DNA from: Phycisphaeraceae bacterium
GTDB lineage: Bacteria > Planctomycetota > Phycisphaerae > Phycisphaerales > Phycisphaeraceae
DNA: 19,483 nucleotides
NCBI GenBank assembly: GCA_020851395.1
Contig: JADZCW010000287.1
Span: 1-19,483 of the forward strand
Reading direction: 5' to 3'
The first letter of the stretch is position 1, and each line of letters starts with the position of its first letter. Made by a program: the position numbers and the translations under genes. Shown piece after piece: positions 14,922 through 19,483 of this stretch. A model generated the notes under the pieces. That model was not told the origin of the DNA and did not search any database. It worked only from the letters and a program-made list of their open reading frames with translations.

Positions 14922-14926
14922 ACCGT

Positions 14927-15406
14927 ATGACCGCGCCCGACCTGAGCCAGCCGACGGACCTTGATTGTGCCATGATGGCCCGTGCGATGGAACTGGCCAG
15001 GCAAGCGGCGGGCATCGGCGAGGTGCCCGTGGGGGCGGTGGTCTACCGGGGCGACCAGGTACTCGGCCAGGGCATGAACCTTCGCGAGCGGGACGAGGAC
15101 CCCACCGCCCACGCGGAGATCGTGGCCATGCGGGCCGCGGCCAGGGCGATCAACTGCTGGCGACTGGATGATTGTTCGCTGGCGGTGACGCTCGAGCCCT
15201 GCCCGATGTGCGCCGGGGCGATGGTCAACGCCCGGCTGCCGCGGCTGGTCTACGGGGCGGCCGACCCCAAGATGGGCTGCGTGGACACGCTCTATCAGCT
15301 CTGCACCGAGTCGCGGTTCAATCACCGGCTGACAGTGGTTCGCGGCGTGATGGCGGAGGAATCGGCGTCGCTGCTGCGAGAGTTCTTCCGTCAGCGTCGC
15401 GGATAA
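14927..15406 (+). CDS. tadA: tRNA-specific adenosine deaminase TadA
   Basis: A 159-residue zinc deaminase that converts adenosine 34 of tRNA-Arg(ACG) to inosine, allowing one tRNA to read CGU, CGC and CGA. The zinc and catalytic residues are H62 and E64 in DPTAHAEIVAMR and C92 and C95 in LEPCPMCAGAMVNARL. The TadA-specific continuation RLVYGAADPKMGCVDTLYQL and the basic C-terminal helix (ESASLLREFFRQRRG) separate it from cytidine and guanine deaminases. The length is normal. An N-terminal extension of about 12 residues (TAPDLSQPTDLD) precedes the usual first helix. The downstream neighbour is convergent, with a palindromic repeat element between them. Confidence 0.95.
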   Translation: MTAPDLSQPTDLDCAMMARAMELARQAAGIGEVPVGAVVYRGDQVLGQGMNLRERDEDPTAHAEIVAMRAAARAINCWRLDDCSLAVTLEPCPMCAGAMVNARLPRLVYGAADPKMGCVDTLYQLCTESRFNHRLTVVRGVMAEESASLLREFFRQRRG

Positions 15407-15418
15407 TGCAGGACATTA

Positions 15419-15521
15419 ACCACGGAGGACACAGAGGGCACGGAGAAGACACGGAGTGTTCATCCCCATCTTACGGAATGCGGCTCCGTGTCTTCTCCGT
15501 GTCCTCCGTGCTCTCTGTGGT
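15419..15521. repeat. Long imperfect inverted repeat built from CACGGAG units
   Basis: Two 38-base arms (15419-15456 and 15484-15521) are inverted copies with 33 of 38 positions matching, separated by a 27-base spacer. The inner 16 bases of each arm (CACGGAGAAGACACGG and complement) match exactly. Each arm is internally repetitive: CACGGAG starts at 15421, 15439 and 15450, with a CACAGAG variant at 15430. The transcript could fold into a long hairpin; several mismatches become G-U pairs on one strand. It fills the gap between the convergent tadA and exporter genes and could act as a two-way terminator. I remember similar CACGGAGG/ACACAGAG palindromes in intergenic regions of many environmental bacteria, which suggests a dispersed element; this is from memory only. 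Confidence 0.85.
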
Positions 15522-15529
15522 GAATTGCC

Positions 15530-18367
15530 TCAGCTCTTACGATCGCGGAACTCGAGCCAGGCGGGCATGACGAACCAGCAGGCGAACATCGTCATGAGGA
15601 TGCCCGTGGCCATGACGAAGCCCAGGCTGGCCACGCCGCGGTGATGGGCGATCATGAGCGAGCCGAAGCCGATCGTGGCGGTGAGGCTGGTGATGGTCAC
15701 GCCCTTGCCCGTGCCGTGGGTCAACCCCAGCGGGCGCGTGTGCGGGTCCTGGCGGTGGCGGTGGAGCATGTGCACGCCCGAGTCAACGCCGATGCCGAAC
15801 ATCAACGGCAGGCACATGATGTTGGCGGCGTTGAAGTGGACCCCTGCAAGCCACATGATCCCGAAGGTCAGGACGAAGCCGATGCACACGGGGACCAGGG
15901 AGAGGGCGGCGTCCTTGAGGCTGTAGAAATCCAGGGCCACGAGCAGGAAGACGGCGATGAAGGCCAAGATGCCCGCCGTGCGGTAGGCCGAACGGATGAG
16001 CCGGCCGGACTCGTAGATCTGCACAGCCGCCCCGGTGGCGTCGGGATCGACGGAGTAGACGTCGCGGATGAAACCGGGCAGCACGGCCGGGTCGAGGACG
16101 CTCTCAACGCCCGGTCGGATGCGCGGATGGGCCTCGACGAGCATCCGGCCGCGTGTGTCGACGAACATGCCTCGCAGCTCGACGGGCAGGTCGGTGATCT
16201 GAAGAGGCGAGGGATCAACGACCTGCTCAAGACGCTCAATCACGGCGCTGCGGCCCTGCACGTAGGAGGCCTGAAGCTTGGTTAATTGCCAGGCTCGCAG
16301 GGGTTCGGACAGGTTGCCAAGAATCGTCAGTGTCTTGTCCAGCGCCTGGCCCACGCGATCGACGGATGGCTTGATCGCGGCGGGGATCGCGCCAAGACCG
16401 CTGACCAGGGCCAGTTGTTGTCGCATGGCGGCCAGGGGCGGGCCGAGGTCGAGCGACGCTTCGGAGGGCGACGTGGCGGATGGACCGGCGAGCATGCCGT
16501 CGAGTTGCTTTCTCGCCTCGGACAGAAGCTCGAGCTTGGCCCGCTCATCGGCGGGGAAGAGCATGCCCACGCCGCCGAGCTCGCGCACCGAGGGCAGGGC
16601 CTGGTACCGGTGGGCAAGTTCGCGGGCCCGGTCGAAGTCGTCGGCAATGCTGGCGGCGAAGTAGAGGGCGGCTCCTCCCTCCTGGGCGACCTTCTCCTGC
16701 CAGAGCACGCTCGGGGCGTTGGCGGGCAGGAGCTTGAGCAAGTTGTAGTCAAAGCCGAGTCGGCCGGTAATGATCGGCAAGGCTGACAGCAGTGTCAGCA
16801 GGCCAGCGACGATGAGGGTGAGCCTGGGCCGGCGGATGCAGGGCATGACCCAGCGTTCCTCGAACAGGTGGAGGTATCGGCCCTCGATCGGGACGATCTG
16901 ATCAGCTCGCGGCTTGACGATGCGGACCAGGGCGGGGTAGACGCTGAACATCGCCAGCAGGCAGAGCATGATGCCCGCGGCGGCGATGACACCCATCTCC
17001 GCCACGCCGGTGAAGTCCGTCAGCCACGTGGTGCAGAAGGCCGCGGCCGTGGTGATGGCGCCGGTGAAGACGCCCGGGCCGACGGTCTGGAAGTTCTCAC
17101 GCAGGGCCGGCTCGAAGCCCGCCTCGCCGGGCGCGTATTTGTGGCGGACGAGCTCGAAGTGCGCGGCCAGATGCAGGCCGTAGGCGATGCCTAAGCCCAA
17201 CAGGATCGTGGCGAAGACGACGCTGATGACCTGCAGGTGCCCCACCGCCACCGTGGCGAAGCCGAAGGTCCAGATGATCGCCACCGTCAGACCCGCCATG
17301 GCGAACAGCGGCATCCGCCAGCTGTGATAGGCGATGATCAGCAGCACGGCGATCAGGACGAAGGAGATGATGGTGGCCAGGGTGCTGTCCCAGGTGGCGG
17401 CGGCGGTCTCCTCGGTCTCGAGGACTTCAATACCGGTCAGGCCGATGCTCAGGTCCGGGTGCTCGGAGGTGACGTTGGCGATGACGTGACGCAGGCCCGC
17501 GATGGACCAGGCGGCGGCGCTCAGCTCCGTCTCGTCACGGTAGGGATCGACCCGGAGAAAGAGCATCCGGCCGTTGGTGCTGGTCAGGTATTGCCAACGC
17601 TGGTCCTCGGGCAGGCGGGCGCCGAGTTGGTCGAGCAGGGGCGACGTGGAGACGGTAGCGTCTGACGCCAGCTCGTCGCCGATCGCCTGGACGATCGCGG
17701 CGAAGCGGTCGATGTTGGCGGCCAGGGCGCGCATGTCCGAGCCGGCGGCCTGATTGCCCGCGGTCTGGTGCGCCGCCATCGTGCCCGCCACGGCTTGCAG
17801 GAAGCCGGAGAGAGTCGTCTGTTTGAGCAACGGCTCAGCCTGCGTGAGTCCTTCGCGGTAGCGAAGCAGGGTCGCCTGAAACTCGAGCATGGGCAGCATG
17901 CGAATGCCGCGCGGGCTGGCGTGCTCGGCGTCGATGCGCCAGATGACTTTTTTTGCGTAGGGCGTGGGCGTCTTGGCGTGCGGTGGCTGGTCGGGCGCGG
18001 GCGTGGTCATCCCCGCGGCCAAGGCGTCGGCGGCGTGGTGGGCGGAGGTCAGGCGATCGTCATAGCCCTGCTGCCCCCGTTCGACGCCCAGGTCAATGGC
18101 GATCAGCAGCTGGTCCTTGCCGACAAAGTGCGTCTGCCAGTCGATGAACCGCTGGTTCCAGGGCAGGTCCTTGGCGATCAGGTCGTTGCGATCGGACTGA
18201 AATCCCAGGGGACGAGCCAGGGTCCAGGAGCCGAACCTCAGGCCCTTGATCGGGATCACCAATGAAACAACGGTCAGCACGCTGGCGAAGAAAAGCGTCC
18301 AGATGGGGTGCCGGCTGACCAGGCCGGCGAACCCGCCGAGCAGGCGATTTCGGAGTCGTTCGTGCAT
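15530..18367 (-). CDS. RND superfamily exporter, MMPL/HpnN-like
   Basis: A 945-residue inner-membrane exporter with the two-fold RND plan: one helix (about residues 20-45), a large periplasmic domain, five helices, then the same arrangement again (second-half first helix at LTLIVAGLLTLLSALPIIT). First-half helices include TLATIISFVLIAVLLIIAY, VISVVFATILLGLGIAYGL and MGVIAAAGIMLCLLAMFSVY. Segments such as FQSDRNDLI after helix 1 and FDYNLLKLLPANAPSV in the second half resemble HpnN-type proteins, which move hopanoids or other lipids. Family members usually carry an acidic residue in the fourth helix of each half. Here the first half has GLGIAYG (A395) while the second has GIGVDSG (D862), so proton coupling may be asymmetric. 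No hopanoid gene or membrane-fusion partner is nearby, so the substrate is unknown. The start has no clear Shine-Dalgarno. Confidence 0.92.
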   Translation of the reverse strand: MHERLRNRLLGGFAGLVSRHPIWTLFFASVLTVVSLVIPIKGLRFGSWTLARPLGFQSDRNDLIAKDLPWNQRFIDWQTHFVGKDQLLIAIDLGVERGQQGYDDRLTSAHHAADALAAGMTTPAPDQPPHAKTPTPYAKKVIWRIDAEHASPRGIRMLPMLEFQATLLRYREGLTQAEPLLKQTTLSGFLQAVAGTMAAHQTAGNQAAGSDMRALAANIDRFAAIVQAIGDELASDATVSTSPLLDQLGARLPEDQRWQYLTSTNGRMLFLRVDPYRDETELSAAAWSIAGLRHVIANVTSEHPDLSIGLTGIEVLETEETAAATWDSTLATIISFVLIAVLLIIAYHSWRMPLFAMAGLTVAIIWTFGFATVAVGHLQVISVVFATILLGLGIAYGLHLAAHFELVRHKYAPGEAGFEPALRENFQTVGPGVFTGAITTAAAFCTTWLTDFTGVAEMGVIAAAGIMLCLLAMFSVYPALVRIVKPRADQIVPIEGRYLHLFEERWVMPCIRRPRLTLIVAGLLTLLSALPIITGRLGFDYNLLKLLPANAPSVLWQEKVAQEGGAALYFAASIADDFDRARELAHRYQALPSVRELGGVGMLFPADERAKLELLSEARKQLDGMLAGPSATSPSEASLDLGPPLAAMRQQLALVSGLGAIPAAIKPSVDRVGQALDKTLTILGNLSEPLRAWQLTKLQASYVQGRSAVIERLEQVVDPSPLQITDLPVELRGMFVDTRGRMLVEAHPRIRPGVESVLDPAVLPGFIRDVYSVDPDATGAAVQIYESGRLIRSAYRTAGILAFIAVFLLVALDFYSLKDAALSLVPVCIGFVLTFGIMWLAGVHFNAANIMCLPLMFGIGVDSGVHMLHRHRQDPHTRPLGLTHGTGKGVTITSLTATIGFGSLMIAHHRGVASLGFVMATGILMTMFACWFVMPAWLEFRDRKS

Positions 18368-18443
18368 GGGTGAGAACAGATGATGGTAAGAAATGACATC
18401 CGAACCGGCAACAACTGCAACGCATGTGTGACTCTGGGAAGTT

Positions 18444-18449
18444 TATACT
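18444..18449 (+). promoter_or_regulatory. Possible -10 element for the TIM-barrel isomerase gene
   Basis: TATACT within TTTATACTT, 61 bases before the ATG at 18511, in the divergent gap (18368-18510). No clear -35 hexamer is found 16-18 bases upstream. The AT-rich context supports it weakly. Confidence 0.3.
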
Positions 18450-18497
18450 TGTCCCACATCGTCGACGGATCTGCCCGTCGGCACGCCCAAGCAACTC

Positions 18498-18502
18498 GGA
18501 GG
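18498..18502 (+). promoter_or_regulatory. Ribosome binding site deciding the start of the isomerase gene
   Basis: GGAGG, 8 bases before the ATG at 18511. It rules out the longer in-frame reading from 18424. Confidence 0.65.
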
Positions 18503-18510
18503 TTTCACCC

Positions 18511-19302
18511 ATGCCCATCCGCCAGTCGTTCTGCTACCCCATGTTCCACAAGGCCGGGACGCCGTTTGTCGACTTCTGCAAGGCCGCCAAGAGCGTGGGC
18601 ATCGACGCGGTGGAGCTCTGGAACCGCGAGGGCAACTACAACGGGGTGACTTTCGACGAGCTCGTCGAGGCCGCCCGGTCGTCGGGGCTGGCCATCGCGA
18701 GCATGTGCGGACATAACTCACTCGGGGACGGGCTGAACAATCCAGCCAATCACGACCGGATCGAGGCGGAGCTCAAGGCGTCAATCGACCTGGCGGCCAA
18801 GCACCGCATCCCGGGCCTGATCTGCTTTAGCGGGAATCGCAACAAGGGCCAGAGCGACTACGAGGGGGCCGTGGCGTGCGCCAAAGGTCTTAGACGTGTC
18901 GCCCGCTACGCCGAGGAGAAGGGCGTCAACCTCAACGTCGAGTTGCTCAACTCGCGCGTCGACCATCCCGGCTACCAGGCCGACCACACGGACTGGGGCA
19001 TCGCGCTGTGCGAGATGGTCCAGAGCCCGCGGGTGAAGCTGCTGTTCGACATCTACCACATGCAGATCATGGAGGGCGACGTGATCCGCTGGATCAAGCG
19101 CTCGGCGGGGCACGTCGGCCATTTCCACACGGCGGGCAACCCGGGTCGGCAGGATCTCGACGACACGCAGGAGATGAACTACCGGGGCATCTGCCGGGCG
19201 ATCGCGGCGACGGGGTACGACGGCTACATCGGGCACGAATTCATGCCCAAGGGCGATGCGATCAAGGCCCTGGCCGAGGCGGTGAAGATCTGCCAGGTCT
19301 GA
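18511..19302 (+). CDS. Hydroxypyruvate isomerase-like TIM-barrel protein (sugar phosphate isomerase/epimerase superfamily)
   Basis: A 263-residue protein of the xylose-isomerase-like TIM-barrel superfamily, closest in pattern to hydroxypyruvate isomerase (Hyi), which interconverts hydroxypyruvate and tartronate semialdehyde. Probable metal ligands are E144 (LNVELLNS), D180 with H183 nearby (LLFDIYHMQIMEGD), H206 (HFHTAGNPGRQDLDD) and E243 (IGHEFMPKG). The run HTAGNPGRQDLDDTQEMNY followed by GYDGYIGHEFMPKG parallels the Hyi pattern AGLPDRHEPDDGEINY and GWIGCEYKPRG. Length is normal. The product would feed glycerate synthesis, and a glycerate kinase gene lies 3.7 kb away, but no glyoxylate carboligase or tartronate semialdehyde reductase is seen. 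Many planctomycete paralogues of this fold act on other sugars, so the substrate is uncertain. The nested inverted repeat starts 24 bases after the stop codon. Confidence 0.85.
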   Translation: MPIRQSFCYPMFHKAGTPFVDFCKAAKSVGIDAVELWNREGNYNGVTFDELVEAARSSGLAIASMCGHNSLGDGLNNPANHDRIEAELKASIDLAAKHRIPGLICFSGNRNKGQSDYEGAVACAKGLRRVARYAEEKGVNLNVELLNSRVDHPGYQADHTDWGIALCEMVQSPRVKLLFDIYHMQIMEGDVIRWIKRSAGHVGHFHTAGNPGRQDLDDTQEMNYRGICRAIAATGYDGYIGHEFMPKGDAIKALAEAVKICQV

Positions 19303-19326
19303 CGTTTCACCGGCGGTCATCGTCAA

Positions 19327-19414
19327 TTTCAGCCCCCGGCTCTGCCGGGGGGTACTTGTCTTGATCGCCTGATCACCCCATGCGCGTACCCCCCGGCAGA
19401 GCCGGGGGCTGAAA
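19327..19414. repeat. Nested perfect inverted repeat, BIME/REP-like
   Basis: Two 29-base arms (19327-19355 and 19386-19414) are exact inverted copies, separated by a 30-base spacer. Each arm is itself a hairpin: CCCCCGGC, loop TCT, GCCGGGGG (8 perfect pairs). The element could form one long stem or two short adjacent hairpins on either strand, and a cruciform in duplex DNA. A pair of inverted GC-rich hairpins is the plan of bacterial BIMEs made of REP sequences. It lies in the last intergenic stretch (19303-19483), just after the isomerase gene. No T-run follows it, so it is not a standard intrinsic terminator. No transposase is nearby. I see nothing else of note in this stretch. Confidence 0.9.
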
Positions 19415-19483
19415 CATTGGTGCGCGTCACGGCGGTGATCATCGCATCAACTGGTTCAGAGGGCCCGGGGCCGGTATCATCGC

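Noticed and set aside
14856..14926. Possible fluoride riboswitch ahead of the run that contains crcB
   Set aside because: The 71-base gap lacks the conserved pseudoknot-forming blocks of the fluoride aptamer as I know them, and there is no room for one directly before crcB (18-base gap).
19441..19483. TATCAT near the right edge as a possible promoter of the next gene
   Set aside because: The window ends 3 bases later, no start codon is visible and there is no good -35 match.

Overview
The window is about 19.5 kb of GC-rich (about two-thirds G+C by eye), densely coded bacterial chromosome. Several features point to the Planctomycetota, most likely Phycisphaerae: an archaeal-type phosphatidylserine decarboxylase, a helix-turn-helix protein tethered by C-terminal membrane helices, a HpnN-like RND exporter, a small membrane-anchored protein with a C-terminal tail I associate with planctomycetes, and two sugar-isomerase-like TIM barrels. 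The assignment is from memory of protein families, not from a search. I see no rRNA, tRNA, CRISPR array, transposase or phage gene, and the genes look intact apart from ligA, which is cut by the left edge.

Layout. 1-3196 (minus): a likely three-gene run, orphan FecE/HmuV-type ABC ATPase, membrane-anchored hypothetical protein, then NAD-dependent DNA ligase ligA. 3404-6019 (plus): an 871-residue protein with about 600 residues of coiled coil followed by a two-helix Wzz-like membrane module. 6077-8628 (minus): DUF151 bifunctional nuclease, divergent xylose isomerase, and a YkuE-like metallophosphoesterase. 8832-10603 (plus): membrane-tethered HTH protein and phosphatidylserine decarboxylase. 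10594-14855 (minus): a tight five-gene run, glycerate kinase, membrane-anchored solute-binding protein, histidine phosphatase, CrcB fluoride channel and DUF190 protein. 14927-15406 (plus): tadA. 15530-18367 (minus): MMPL/RND exporter. 18511-19302 (plus): hydroxypyruvate-isomerase-like TIM barrel.

Two intergenic palindromic elements stand out. Between tadA and the exporter lies a 38-bp imperfect inverted repeat built from CACGGAG units. After the last gene lies a 29-bp perfect inverted repeat whose arms are each small hairpins, like a BIME/REP pair. The psd and DUF190 genes overlap tail to tail on a perfect 10-bp palindrome, so both end in the same nine bases.

How the genes may work together: most of the region is housekeeping (ligase, tRNA editing, phospholipid synthesis, nuclease, phosphatase). 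The one coherent accessory theme is the glycerate kinase to CrcB run, which joins phosphoglycerate-level carbon metabolism to fluoride export. The hydroxypyruvate-isomerase-like gene 3.7 kb away may feed the same route. No unmistakable new defence or mobile system is visible. The best candidates for something undescribed are the coiled-coil/Wzz fusion, the tethered HTH protein and the nested palindrome at the right end.
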